From the NCBI GenBank assembly GCA_011037195.1, contig JAAEAF010003450.1, positions 38,375 to 102,374 on the forward strand: a stretch of DNA of 64,000 nt. Reading direction: 5' to 3'. Below are positions 35,929 through 50,945 of the stretch, in pieces. The stretch is from Triatoma infestans (Eukaryota > Arthropoda > Insecta > Hemiptera > Reduviidae). The notes under the pieces are model-generated. The model was not told the origin of the DNA and searched no databases. It saw only the letters and a list, made by a program, of their open reading frames with translations. How positions within the stretch are numbered: position 1 is the stretch's first letter; every line of letters starts with the position of its first letter. The position numbers were made by a program, and so were the translations under genes.

Positions 35929-38136
35929 ATAATAGAACACTAAAATTAAAACTAACCATCGAAGTCACTTATAAAGTAAGCTGTTTTAGTAAATGTTGAT
36001 CTTTTAATAATGTGATACAAATACAGTTATTTTACACTTAAACTATAGGATCAATAGATTTAGATAGTCATAAGGTAATTAAAATATGTTCAGTATGTTA
36101 CTTTCTTTTATTTCTACATTTAGTACAATTTGTGTTAAGAAGTTTGAACTTTTTGTTAACAATCTTCATTAGTGTTTAATTAAATCAAGAGGATTATGTT
36201 CACTACTGCTACTATAATAAATATATTTGAGATAATGTATCTATATAAATAAAAAATTATTGCAAGTAAAATGTTGGTTGATAATTGCGCAAGCCCTAAT
36301 AGAAATTATTTCAATTACCGAGTTGTTTAAGAGATAGTTAAGTATCAGATTTATAGGTAATTCAATTCAATTGCATCTTTCATAAATAATTTTTGTGATT
36401 ATATAATCTAACAAATTAATAAAATTTATGGAACAAATATAAATTTGTATAACAAAATACTAACTTTTAAAATTAAATTTCTATTATTAATTAATTAATC
36501 TAACAATAAATATATTAATATTTTTATTTTCAAACTTAATAAATAAGAACAGTTAACACATCAACATATTTATTAAGTACAAAATATTCTTAATTCATGC
36601 AAGAAATTATTGAATTTTATAGCGTTTATTGCAAATTTGCAACTTGAGATTTTTTTTAATAGATACTAGTTCTAGCGTACTAAGTTTTGAATAATAATTT
36701 ATGCGGTAGGTAACATTTTTAGATTTCTAGATATATGATAGGTTAATTATTTTTTTTTACTGTGCACATATTTATTTTTCTATCTGTATGTTAAAATATA
36801 TATACAAAGATTAGATTTTAGCAGTAAGAGTCTCGCAGCTTTAATTTATTTTTGTTATTTGATAGGAATCATATGATTCAGAGCAAAGATTAATTTATAC
36901 GAATTAAGCCCTTGTTAAGGAAAGTGGGATGAGATTCCCAACCAAAAATTTCTAGAAAACTACAATACGCGTGAGGTATTTTTATATGGATTGTACAAAG
37001 CTGTCCAGTGTATGGACCACATTATCTACTTAATTTATAAGATGGATGTGGAGATGCAGTCGAATGAAATGTCTTTTTTAAACTTATGTTTCGGCTAATA
37101 TTCTTTATGTTCAGAGCATTTCATTTCATTGTCGTCGCAATATAAGCAAGCCTAGGGATGCAACTATATACCCAAATTACATGTGTCATCATCAAATAAT
37201 CTTAACCTTTTAGAATGGCTTATTTTTTTTTTCAGGCAGCTTAATAACATCCTGCTACCAAAATTAGGTGTAAACTTCTATGACTTGGAAATTTCAAAAA
37301 TTATACAAGTTGCAAAATTTTGTACACGATTTATCCATTGTAATAATATTACTTAAAGTAGCAAAGGCCATTATAATATTGGCCTTCAGTTCACTAATGT
37401 TATGCTATAGTTTTCTATTTCTATTCCAGCACGTGTAATATCAAAGAAGGTGGACTGCATTTAGATTCCAGGTACGTATTATTCACTCTCACGAAATCCT
37501 CTGTACCACATCCAGATCTGTTGTGAGGGTTGAAAATAGATTTGGAAATCGCCAATTTAAATTTATTACAGTGCCTATGGGTATCGAATCTGGACGACTC
37601 GTGCCAAGGGTAAAACATTGAGCTAAAATAAGCAGAGGCTCCGCAGTTGTTCCGAGGAGGCGCTGTGGGTTCTTCTGAAATTTTTCATTTTAGTTTTCTA
37701 TGCATATATATATATTCCTTTTAAGAACAATGTTAGTAAATGTTTGAAAAGTTGGTCTAGGTAACTTAATTAGCAAATGTCAGTGTCACACTGGACGTTC
37801 TTGAATAAAGGTTTCTCCAACTTTTTTTCTATTATAATTATTTTGACAGTTTAATTTGCTATAAGCATTACTACTTAATACCGAACTTTGAAAACAAATT
37901 TATAAATATTTATTTTTTTTAAATATCAATGAACGAAAATTCATCTCTCCATTTCTAACCTTCTCTAATAAAATGTAGGAATAGTTTAGTTAGTTCCTAC
38001 ATTTTCTCATCAATGCTAGTTTAATTATATGCCTTGCTAATAAGTATATTTAATTAGAAACAAAATTACTTCTTTGATAGAAAGGTCCCATGCATTATGT
38101 TTTATATTTTCATTCACAATAATTGTCGTAGGCAAT
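35929..38136. other. Convergent spacer between DYNLT2B and PACRG
   Basis: AT-rich DNA holding the 3' UTRs of both genes. A tRNA-like B box on the minus strand near 37580 hints at another degraded SINE (about 37420-37640), but I could not define it. No other feature was recognised. Confidence 0.4.
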
Positions 38137-41100
38137 TTAAAATACACATGATTCATAAGTTGGTACCAAATATTTGATATTAATAAAAGCATCCGGGCCA
38201 CCAGTTCGCTCTAATACTTCTAGAGTTTCATAGACTAGATCAGCAATATTTTCCCTTCGCCTTTGTCCGTAATCAACTTCATCGCCAATATCTTCTGCAT
38301 ATATTATTTGGAATAAATGAATACAACTTGTATCTAATTAAAGACTTTTTACTTAATTATTTAAAGAAGTTAAATTATATTTACCATACTGATTTTTATA
38401 TATATTTAAAGGTGGTAAAAGTTGTCTATAAAAACAAACAAGTGCCTCCCCGACTTCTGGTGCACATATTACTAAGTCCTGTAGGGCTTTTAAGGTTGAC
38501 GAAATAACTGTTTTATTTCCAGTGTTTAAACCATCTAAATTTTCCAAAAAAAAAAAAAAAAAAATGTAAAAAAGGCAATAATAATAAGTTGTAGATACTA
38601 CTTTATTATGAGACACGAGACTACTGGAAGTATCTCTTGGTGAATGGACCAATGTTTTCCAGGCTGAGGTCCATGCTGTTCTTTTTTGTATTTTGGATGA
38701 GCGGATACTTCACTAACTGAAAAGGTGTTTGCATCTGTTTGGGCAGTCAAGATGCATTGAAGGCGCTGAGTTCATGTGTCTTCACTTCCAAATTGGTACT
38801 ATTACAGAAGACTGGCAAAGTTTTCTTCCTTGGTACTATGCCTTATGGGAATTTTTGGGTGTGAGGATGTGGATATGTTTGTCAAATTAGGCGCCTCTCT
38901 GTCTTTCAATGGTCCCGAACTTGCTGTTGCATGTCTTTAGACACATGTCTGTCACGCTTCCAGTCATGGATAGGTTTCACTGTATTCATACCTATGGATG
39001 GGGTTGTCGGCAGTCTAAGATGGTCAATGGGTAGGGGAATCCGGACAGGGCTATTGGTGCGATATTGCGGGTCTTTTACGGACCTCCAGCATCTGATTGG
39101 ATTCTTATTGGGTATTGTGGTTTAAAGATATACCTCTATGTAATGGACCTTATGCCAGATCCCTTTTGTAGTTTGTGAGACAGAGAAAGAAACACCTAAT
39201 ATGACAGATTGTTGGGGTTGTGAGGAAATTAGGTCCAAGACCTTCGATCAGGATGTCTGTGGAAGAATTTCCCATTAAGGTTATGGTCCGATTTGATCGG
39301 ACTGCGGTGAATCGTACGATGGGTTAGACCCGGGGCAAGATTTTTATTCTAGATTCGGTTTGTTGTTGCTGTTTTACTTTGGGATAGCTATAAGGGTCCA
39401 GTAGGGATTAGGATAACGTAGGGTTTGGTCCCTCCACGCAGACAAACAACAAATAATAAATATAGCTAAAATACGCCTAATTGCGAATAACGTATTGGAA
39501 AGTCGAATTTCGCTTAAAAACTTCCCAGTTTTACATATAATATTACCCTTAACTGATATGCTGTTTTTTTTTTTTGTTTAATTATATTTAAATATATTAA
39601 ATGTTTATTTAATTATATTTGGCTTAAAATTAAAATCCAGTATGGTCAAAGGTTAAATACGCTCTTAGTTTTCAGTCTTGGCGGGCTGCAGACCAATAAT
39701 TGTAAGTGGACCAAGTATTTGACATACCTTATATATAGCAAACACCCAGTTGCCAAGTTCTAGAGCAAAAGTCCGTTTTCGAGAAAATTCGAATAACTGA
39801 ATTTATACTTCCGATTAAACGATTTTCTTCAAACATACTTTATTATGAAATAGCATTTAGAAGAAGTCGAATATCAATAATTGAGCTTCTTGCTACTTTT
39901 CCTTGTTGGGAAATTTGTCAACCTCACAAACAAAAGTTTATTCATTATCCACTTGCTAAAAATATTAATTTTTTGTACTTGTAGGTCTCAAATCACTATT
40001 TTCGGTAGGGTGACAATTCGTCCCGGATTATACACTTTGTTCCGCATTAGAAACTATTCCTGAAAATGTCGCGGATTTCCCAATTCGTACTATAATTAAT
40101 CGAGTATTATAATTATTTTTTTCTTTAAAAATTATAAAAAGGACCGAGAATTTAGAAAGCTTTTTTTTTTGTTTACAAAAACGCAGAAATTTTGCTTTAT
40201 CACATTCCTGGTCAGTCATCAGTATTTCATAAGTCCATAAAAAGAATGGAAGAGAAAAACTATATTTAAACTGTATTTAAACAAATTATAAATTTTTATA
40301 AAAATATGGTTTCATATTTAGAATTGAGAAGTAAACAATTTGAAAAAAATTAGGCATTTAAAATAGATTAATTTTTTAAAACTCAAATTAAGACATACAA
40401 GAAATAATGGCTGCCATGACCAAGTACTTAAATGAAAATTTAGTAAGCACTAGAATTTATGAAATTTCATATTTGAAGTGCTAAGTGATATGAGAAAAAA
40501 TTCAGATTTGGATTAATATACGAACACTAATTGATTTGAGATGTGTTTAAATTTATAATCATTTTATGGAGAATTCACGTTTCTTTCCGACTTTAAAGAA
40601 GATTGTAGAATTTGCTCTTTGCTTGCCTGGGACGAATGCGTTTTTTCAATTATTAATAATTGATGGGCCTCCGACAAATCACAATAAAGTTTAGAGGACA
40701 TTAAAAGCTGTGATAATAAGTGCAATTTTGAATGCAATTCATGTGAGAATAGAAAATAAAAAATAGAATATAGTGATGAATTTCTTTAAAAAAAATCCAC
40801 TTTATTGATAAATGTATTAATAAAAGAAGTAATTAGTACAAATTAGCAAATTTTTTTTTTCATTAATATTTATTTGTACAATTTATGAAAATATAAATTG
40901 TTTAATTAAAATCTGGTACGAAACTCTCTTGCTGCAATTTACATAGCTTTGATTTATTATTTATATATACGTTATAATCTAGTTACAATTTCACATATAA
41001 CTGGGTGTCCCAAAAAAATGTATATACACTAAATAATTATAAAGTCTGTGTTTATTAAAATACATTTCATTTCAAAATGTAGGAGAATCTACAGACATTG

Positions 41101-44100
41101 TTTTGTCAACGAAAGCAATGGAATTACAAACATCACGAAACATTTCTGTTGGTAATTGTGTGCATTCTCGTTCAATGGCTACTTTCAATTCAGCGACTGT
41201 TGCAGGCATCATAGTGTAGACTTTGTCTTCTAAGTATCCTCATAAAAAAAGTTTAGTCGTCTGAGGTCAGGTGAACGCGAAGGGTATTCTACGAAATCCC
41301 TTCCTCAAATTCACCTGTTTCGCAAGATCTTATCCAGGTAGGATTTAACATCGTGATGATAGTGTGAGAGTACCCCATGTTGCTGAAAATAAAACTTTTC
41401 ATCTTCAAATTCATCTCTAATGCTTGGTATGACAGACTGACGCAGTAGGTTCAACTATACAGGACCAATTAAATCTGGACCACACTGTAACTCCTAGTAA
41501 ATTAACATAATGTTTCATCGTAACATACGGATTATCAGAGCCCCAGTAGACGCACTTGTGACGGTTAATTGAATCATTTAATTTCAACGTTCCACATCAC
41601 TCCACACAATCTTTGTTGGAAAGTGTGCCTCTTCTACATAATATATAGTGCCCAGCACCTCTCGCAAAACTCCATTCTTCAGTCTGGACCATCTTCATTA
41701 ATAGCATGGACTGATCTTAGAATGTAACTTTTGCATTGAGAGCGCTTCAAAATGAGTTGGACAGACGTTTTGAGGTATGTACCTCACGCATGCCGCACAG
41801 ATTTTTCTTGGGTTTCGGTGATACGTTACCAGAACTCTTTCTTTCTTTGTGAACCTTGTCGATGTCCCTGGTCTTCCGGAACGCTTTTCGTGAACATTCT
41901 GAACAGTTCCATCGGCTTCAAACTTATCTCTAATTCGTTAGTGTGGATCTGTTTGAAACTCCCTCCTAAACTGTCTTTGCACTTCAACTGAGTTTCCACC
42001 CTTCCAGTAGCATTTTAGAATAAATTTCTTTTGTTCAAAGTTTAGGCTGATTTTTATTATTAATTCTAATAGGTTTACATGGAAATAAAAAAAAAAAAAC
42101 ATCAATTGAGCTATCAGCTGTTAGTTAGTGTATACCATTTTTTGGGATACCCGGTATATATGTATATGCATCCGAAAAATAATATAAAAGTCGTGCTTCT
42201 TCTGGTTAATCGACTTTTTTCAAACTCGGAATTTAGATCACAAATTAAATTTGTATTAATATTATATATGGAAGACAGAATCGTATAATATATTGAAATG
42301 GCATTTTAGAGGTAAACCTAAAATCACCCGTTTTTTTTTGTTTTTTTTTTTGAAAAACGTTACATATAAGTTTTTAGCTCTATATATGATTGGTTGATAC
42401 AATAATTTTAAAGAAAATTGTCTACGAGAAAATAGTCAAAAACTGGAAAAATCTAGTCATTTAAGTGGTACATCCAGTCGACCTTTTTGACCAAAATCTT
42501 ATTGTCAGATCCCGGGTAGCATCTAAACGAAATACCAAAATTCAACTTTCTTATTGATTTTCCGTTTTAGTTAGGCTGACATTGCACGCGACAGACACCA
42601 CAGAGAAAGAGAACACAAACACATACAGCAACCTCTTTATAAAAAAACTTTACGAACTCAGGGGACCTCAAAACATGTATTTACCAATACAAATAATGTG
42701 TTTCCAGTGAAAACAAATTTTGGAAACTTTAACAAGATCGCAATACTTACTTTTACAACAGTAAGATTAAGTTAAAAGACTTAAAATTTTGAGAGTGCTG
42801 AAAAGTGTCCATTACGAAGTGTCCGTTTGATGACTGTTATTTGGTATGTTACATAGAGACATGTCTTGTAGGACTGCCGTATGATGAAACATTTCAGAAC
42901 CATTATTGGTTAGTAATAGTTTCTTAAGTAAATACTGGGGTGTAACAAAAGTCTGGGCGTTTTATTCCTCAACAATACTTTACTAAAAGTTACTTTACTA
43001 CCAAAAGTTTCTTATAGGTACCCCTTTTACTTTCAGTTTATGCTTGTATCAGCTTGTGGAAAGATCTATGCGATTTAAGAAATGACCCAGTTGAATGTAG
43101 AAATTCTGCGATTTTTTGGTCACTACATTAAAAAAGGCTACTACCACAAACGTCGTTTTCTAAATTAATAATGTAGAGAGGGAAGGCTCTGCACAGATAT
43201 GGTCAAAAAATTTGGAGAGGGTGATATAACCCATCCTGGAAAGTAAGTTTCATCTAGGACGTCCTCTCTTCTTAGATTCAGCACTTCTGGCGACAGCTAT
43301 AGTGGTGGATCCTTGAAAACTTTCAGGTGAATTAGGCGCGTCCCACTCAACCATAAACTGCCACCCAGAAGGTGCCGAAACAATCACATCACTTTACGTC
43401 CCAACAAGCCACACGTGAGTTTATGTCTATAAATACCCTTCTTCAAAATCCGACTGATTTTCGTTTCATCAAATGAATGACAATAACGAATAATTTACTT
43501 GGGATGCAAAGTGGGCTTATTTCGACAACGAAAAACAATAGGTTAGATCAGACCAACCAAGTGTACCGTCCCTCCAAGAAGAGAAAGATTTGAGCAAAAA
43601 AGTGATGCTGTGCCTGTGGTGAATCTATGAGGATGTCATTCATTTTAAACTAGTTCCTGACTGTCGTGCGATTACATCCGAACTCTACTCTACTCCAGCT
43701 AGAACGCGTGCACTCCGTTTTGGCTGCAAAATATCCCATTTGAGTTAACTGAAAAAGTGTACTCCTTTTGAAAAGTGTACAAGACAACTTTTAGACTGCA
43801 CAAGTTCATCAAACGTTCTCATTAATCGGAAGATTTGAATTTTGAGCTACTCCCTCACACATCTCACAGCCCAGATTTGGCACCTCTTTCGCTCCATGTC
43901 ACACTTTTTACATTATAAAAAATTTACAAATATGGAGGAGGTGGAAACGGAATCTAAGGAGTTTTTGCCTCCAGGTATCGGAAAGACATCGAATTGTTGG
44001 CTCACAGATGGGTTCAAGTTGTAGAAAAAGATGCCCTGTATTTTGTGGAAAAGCTTATTGGTGAGTAAACAAATAATTTTTGAATTGTAAGGTGAAAAAC

Positions 44101-47100
44101 GCGAAGACTTTTGTTAAAACCATATTAAAGCAGATAAAACAAATAAATCAAGAATATTCTGTTAAAAGTTGTGGAAAATGATGAATACTTACTTTTCATT
44201 GGTAGAATAAGTTGAGGTAATACAGGCAATATTTTCCCTTGTCCATATGTTAATAAATCATGAATCCCATTTTGTGCAAAAAATTTGAATGGATGTTCAA
44301 CTTCACAAAGGCCATCGAAAAATATAGGCAAATAATGATGATAATCAAGTTCACTAATATTTACCTAAGAAAAAAATGAAAGAAAATCATAAATTGCAAA
44401 TAATTTGAAGGAACTCCATTGTAAGAAATTTATAGCAAATTAACTAGAAAAGAAGAAGAAGAATTAAATAAAATCCTGTCAAACGTGGGTCCTTTTTCGA
44501 TCAATTACGAAACTACAAGTTGGCCTCTGACTGCGAAAGAGTGCGGTCGTGTACAAAGTCCACTTTCTAGTGTGTTCTCTATGCAAACATCTTGTATTTT
44601 AAACAAGATAAAATTTATTGATTTTATTTTACAATTCTTTTTTTATGTTTAAAATTTCCATTTTATTTTAGTGTGTGAAAATTCCGTTGTATTGTACTGT
44701 GTTAACCATTTAAATTACTACTAAATGCCCTTATAATGAATACAAATGCAACTGAAATAGAACCTGGTGACGCCAACTCTCCAGAAATTTCCGATTGGCA
44801 AGTTAATCGCTCTCGTAAAAAGAGAAAACAGGTTTCACCTACAAACAGCCAACATAAACAGGGTGTCGGATTTACAGGTATTTCTACTTTTTAATAGATA
44901 TGATTTACTAAAAAACTATGTTAATAACGATGACGAAAATAACAACAGTGAGGGTAAAAAGATTTTTGAGCTAAATCGTCTTTCTTATTCCATTGTGACA
45001 TTGGAGCCTAAAAGAAATGCTAATGATATACCTCAGTGAATACGTTGTCAAAGATATGGGCACACCAAAAATTATTGTAAATTGGAACCAAAATGTGTAA
45101 AATGTTCTGGTAACCATCTCTACACTGAATATACACAAAAAAAAGATTGACAATCCCATTTGTGTTAACTGCGGAGGCACACATCCCGCTAATTATAAAC
45201 GCTGTCCTTACTATTTTTACCATTAAAAAATAAGCTAATACGACAGCCAACTTTTAACAGACCATTGAATAATCCTCAAATTCAAACACACACAAGTACA
45301 AACTCTAATATTGTTCCAAATTCTACTTCACATATTGCTTCTCGTTCATCATAAGCAAACGTATTAAACCAAAATAGAGAATCTTATAATATAAATCAAG
45401 ACTACCAAAATACCGACCTAATTTCTCTTATCTGCAAAACAGTAATGCAAGCTATTAAACCATTTATATCACAAATTATAAAATTCTTTACAAATCTAAT
45501 AAAACCTTTTTATTGCAAAACGATAAATAGATATAAGATAAAAAATCCTAAATTTGGAATAGTAACGGTTTAAAAGAAATACCTTTATTCATTTTTTGGC
45601 CAGATATAACACAGGCATTGCCTGTGGAAACCCATTTTAATTGTAATGAAAAGATCCGTGTTCCCAATTACAAAATTTACAGTAATGACAGACTCTCTCG
45701 CACGACAACCAGAGGTGTAGCTATAATTATTAAAAATAATATTGTTCACCATGAACTAGCCACTTTAAATTGCGAAAATATGGAAGTAATTAGCATTAAT
45801 ATAAAATTAGAAAATTTAAGTATTGCAATAGTATCAGCTTGTCAACCACCAAACTTAACTAGTTTTCTTAATTCAGATATTGAAATTTTATCAAATATAA
45901 ATAATTCGGTATTAATATTTGGAGATTTAAACTCAAAACATATAGCATGGAATTGTAGAGTAAATAATAGAAATGGACTTCGTCTTCTCAATGCCACTAC
46001 TAACAACCATAACTTGCATATAGTTGCCCCAAACGAACCCGCATATTATTCAAATAGATTTAATCATCAACCAGGCAATCTAGATTTGTTATTAATTACG
46101 AACTTTTTTTTTCCTATTTATAATGAACTTTAAGCTGAATTAGATTCTGACCATCTTCCTGTTATTACAACATTTAACGCTAGCACTAGTCACACACCTA
46201 CAATAACTCCACTTATAAATGGCCGAATAGATCGGATCAATTTAAAATAGTAGTTTATAATAATTTAAACATTCCTCGAAAAATATAATTGAAAAATGAA
46301 ATAGACCGGGCTATAACCCATTTTACTAATACAATTGAAATAGTTTGTTACACTTCCATCCCAAAAAATGGAAAAATCAGCATGATACACATAACAACAC
46401 TCCCCCTTTATTTATAAGATTTAATAAAAGAAAAGAACAGAGTAAGAAGAGCTTGGCAAAGACAGAGATGTCCATATTTGTAGAAAGAGCTGAATAGACT
46501 GATCCGAGTAGTGAAATACGAGTTGGATAGTTAGTTATGGAACTTAATAAATATGAAAATTATATCTAGAATATCCATCCTAATGATAAAAGTCTTTGGC
46601 AAATTACTAACAAAATTTTGCGACATTCCTTCTCTGAAAATTAATAATTCATTTGTAAGTTCTGATACTGAAAAATGTGAAACCTTTGCAGAATACTTTG
46701 CCTCAGAAACATTCCAACCAAATCTCCAACTATCAACTTCTTCACTGTCAATACTAAATATCGATTCAAACATAAACACTATCCGTAATTTCTGACATAA
46801 ACAATATCCAAAATGGATGTCACCTTCAGAAATATAGTTTTTTATACAAAAACTTATTAATAAAAAAATACCCTGGAGATGATAGAATACCAAATTTCGT
46901 ATTAAAAAATTTAACAAGAAAATCTTTAACCTTTTTAGCCTCAATTTTTAATGCATGTCTTTCAATAGGATACTTCCCAAATTCATAAACATGCCACAAT
47001 AATAGTACTTGAAGGAAGTAAACCTAAAAACCTCATAACTAGCTATAGACTTATCAGTTTACTGTCTGGCCTATACAAATTATTGAAAAACGTTATTAAA

Positions 47101-50100
47101 AAGAGACTAAATACATTTTTAAACCAATATAAAGTTATTACAAAATTTCAATTTGGTTTTAGAATTTGGCCACAGTCCATCAAGGACAAAATATTCATGA
47201 ATTAATAATAAACTGGATTGAAGAGAAAAAACATACAACTGCAGTCTTCATTGATATAGCTAGGGCATTCGAGAAAGTGTTGCATGAGGGGTCTAATTTA
47301 CAAACTAAAAATTAACAATTTACCATGTTATTTATTAAATATTCTTACTTCATTTCTAAATAACAGAACCTTTTCAGTAAAAATAAACAAACCGAGTCAC
47401 AATCATACAACATCTGCGCCGGCGTCCCACAGGGCTCAATCCTTGGACCGATACTTTTCAATATTTACATGCATGATATACCTACAAGTGACACAACAGG
47501 AGCAATGTACGCGAATGATACCGCCATATTCGCACAACATGACAGTATAGATACTTGTGTAAATCAGCTACAGACTGCAGTAAACTACGTACTTAACCGA
47601 CTGGTTTATTACATGGAAAATCCAAGTGAATACAAAATAATGTCAGACCATGATATTCACTTTGAGACGGCCAAGTATTCCTAATAATATAACTACTAAC
47701 AATATAGCTGTACCATGGAAACTGCCCGGTGAAACGGTTAAGTACCTGGGGGTGCTAGGAGGCTGACTTGGCGTATACATGTGGAAACGAAAATTAAACT
47801 GCCTACGCTAGAGTATCGCAGTGGTACCCCCTACTAAACTGGAAGTCCAAATTAAAAGTAAAATGTGGCCTTCTATTATACATCTCCCTAATAAGACCTT
47901 TATTTAGTTACGTTTGTCCTGTTTGGGGTGGAGCAGCGGATTCTGTTATAAATAAAATCCAGATAATACAAATTAAAATTCTGAGAATAATAACAGACTC
48001 TCCCTAGTTTGTCAGAAATATTCATATTCATAAAGAACTTGAAATTTCAACAATAAAAGAATTTATCAATACATTTTCCTCAAAATTTCTCAAAGCCATT
48101 TAAATTTCTAAACATAAAAATATTGACAGCCTAGGAAAACCGATTATTAATCGTCGCTTGCGCCCTCGCTTATACAAGACATAATACAGCTGTAGACTAC
48201 TTCCTTTTATCAATCTAAATTATCCGCTAGATGGGACAGTCTTAAGCGGCCTCTATACGGTCAATACCTTAGCGTATTGACAATAATATTGACCGTGTAA
48301 GGTGAAAAAATTGTATTGACGGACGGTAGTGATAAGAGTATTGATGAAATCCGGATTTTCTGAATTTCGTGCATCAATACTGAGAATTGGAGGGGATATA
48401 TTCCATCAATACTCAGTTTAGTAGTTTTATACAACGTTGAAACTAGCATCAACAACAGTGATACAATACCTTACAAAGGTACTTTGGAAAGATTTGTGTA
48501 TTAAAATAAAACTTCATACACTTTTTAAAGATGATAGTAATTTTTTAGTCTTACTTTTCTGATTAACATATATTTCATATAGTCGATTAAATAGTCCCTT
48601 CATTACAGTTCAGTTCAAAACACGATCCAGTGGAGGTTCTTGGGAAAGATTTGTGAATTAAAATAAAACGTCAATCATATATTTTTTAAAGATGATTGTA
48701 ATTTTTTCAAAGTCTTGTAGGACATATATAAAGGTTTCACAGGTTTCTATTATAGCTTTGCTGATAGTTGTTGGGGACATTATGTCTTCAAACTTTCTTC
48801 CTGTGGCCAAGTACCTCAGGGTTAAGGCTGTAAGAGTTGGTTAAAGGTAGGTTCATCCATTCGAAAGTATACTTGAAATCTTCAACATCGCAGAGGCTGA
48901 TTTCCTTCAAAAGTACTAAATGAGAATATTCATCTCTCTTCTTCAACCATTCTTTCATCCAGTGTTTGCGTTTCACTTGACGAGTAGTGGCAAACGCCAA
49001 GATAATAGCTACGCAAGCTTTCGTTCGATTATTCATTTTTTGGAAGGGAAAAGGTGTTTGTATCTGCTCGGACAGCCAGGCTGCGTTGAAGGCGCTGAGT
49101 TCATGTGTCTTCACTTCCAGGTTGGTTTAGAATGTTCTAAAAGACTGGAAGAGCTTTCTTCTGTGAAGGATGTGCTTCTAGTCTGGGTGCCAGGTCACAT
49201 GGGAATTTTTGGAAATGAGCAGGTGGATAGGTTTGCCAAATTAGGCACCTCTCTTCCTTTCATTGGTCCCCAGCCTGCTGTTGGCGTGTCTTCTGGGATA
49301 TGTCTGTTAGGCTTCCAGACATGGGCAGCTTCACAGCATTCATCCTTATGGATGAGCTCAGTTGGTTTTCGGCAGTCCAAAATGCTCATCGGGGGTCCGA
49401 CAAGGCCATTAGTGAGACGTTACTGAGTTTTTCACGGAGCGCTCTCAGGCATCTGGTTGGATCTTTTACTGGACATTGTGGTTTAAGGAGACATCTCTAC
49501 ATAATGGGGCTCATGCCGGATCCATTTTGTAGAGTCTGTTGAGACAGAGGAGGAAACACCCATCCATCTTATGACTGATTGCTTGGGTTGTGAGGAAATT
49601 AGGTTCAGGACCTTTGGTCGGAATAGGATGTCTGTGGAAGAGCTTAGGCTATTTCCGCTTAAGGTTATTGTCCGATTTATTCAGACTGCGGTGAATCTTA
49701 GAAGGATTAGATCCGGGTCTAGATTTTTGTTATAGACCCGGCTTGTTGTTGTTTTTCTTGGGGTAGCTATATGTGCCCAGTGAGGCTTTGGATGGCGTAG
49801 GGTTTCCCTCCCCATAGACAAATAATAATAATAACAATAATAATAATTTGGAAGGGAAAAACCAGAAAAAAACGAGTAAAACCACGTAGATTCACTCTCT
49901 TAGTGAATCTAAAGCTGAAAGGACAGTTGCGGCGTTGAGCAGAGTTATGAGTAACGTCAGGGGGCCCTGCTCGACCAAAAGAAGATTGCTGATGTCCACA
50001 GTAAATTCAATTATGTTGTACGGCTGTGAGATTGTCCAAAAGTGCGTTGATTACATTTTCTTCATTGCGAACATTACCGAGAAGATGGTAATCGCCAGGC

Positions 50101-50862
50101 ACCAGAAAATATTGCTCAGAGTTCAGAGGCGTGGAGCCCTAAGAATTACCAGTGCGAACCGAACGGTCTCAGGGATAGCGGCTATGGAATTGCAGGAGTT
50201 GTGCCGATTGACTTGATGGCAAGAGTAAGGCAGATCAGGTATATTTACCAGCGAGACCTGGAAGGCTCCGAGGCCAGGAAGCAGGCTACTGTTTGGCTCA
50301 ATGAAGTATGGAGGACGCGATGGAGAGATGAAAACCGTGGCAGATGGACCGCCAGAATCATTCCTGATCCTGTCATCTGGGCCTCAAGGAAGCATGGCGA
50401 AGTAGATTTTTATTTGACCCAGCTCCTCTCTGGACATGGGTATTTTGCTGCCTATCTCCAACGAATAGGCAAAAGGAACTCCGGAGCTTGCACATACGGT
50501 GATTCAACAACCGATGATGCTTTCCATACTTTTTTTGAATGTGTTAAATGGAGAGAAAGCAGAGCAAACCTCCACGTTGGACAGCTCTCGCCAGATAATT
50601 TATCAGAGAAGATGCTAATGGAGGTTAATAATTGGAACCATATCTCGAATATGGTACACACAATTTTAACAAAGAAAAGAAGAGATTTGAAAAGGATTGT
50701 GTAGGCACGTAGATGAGAACAAGTTATGGGGCGTCCACCCGAAGTAATGCCGTGAGGCGGTTCCGGGTCGGATACTACGCCCGTTTGGATGAGGGTTTTT
50801 TTTAGTGGGGGCAGGCCCCACACACCCGACGCAGTCGGAAGGTGCGCAGGCATTTTTTCCTC

Positions 50863-50945
<83 letters not shown>

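Larger units (their letters stand above)
44470..48235 (+). mobile_element. Jockey-like LINE, nearly full length but degenerate
   Basis: In order it holds a gag-like ORF with three CCHC-type zinc knuckles, an endonuclease, and a reverse transcriptase ([28 protein letters not shown] after frame correction; a YAND motif in place of YADD near 47508). The order and lack of RNase H fit the Jockey clade. Frameshifts separate most blocks. It lies in PACRG intron 1, antisense to the gene. The 5' border is estimated. Confidence 0.75.

Noticed and set aside
50863..50941. Assembly gap or sequencing artefact at the long A run
   Set aside because: It sits exactly at the 3' end of an R1-like LINE, where a poly(A) tail is expected; its exact length may still be unreliable.
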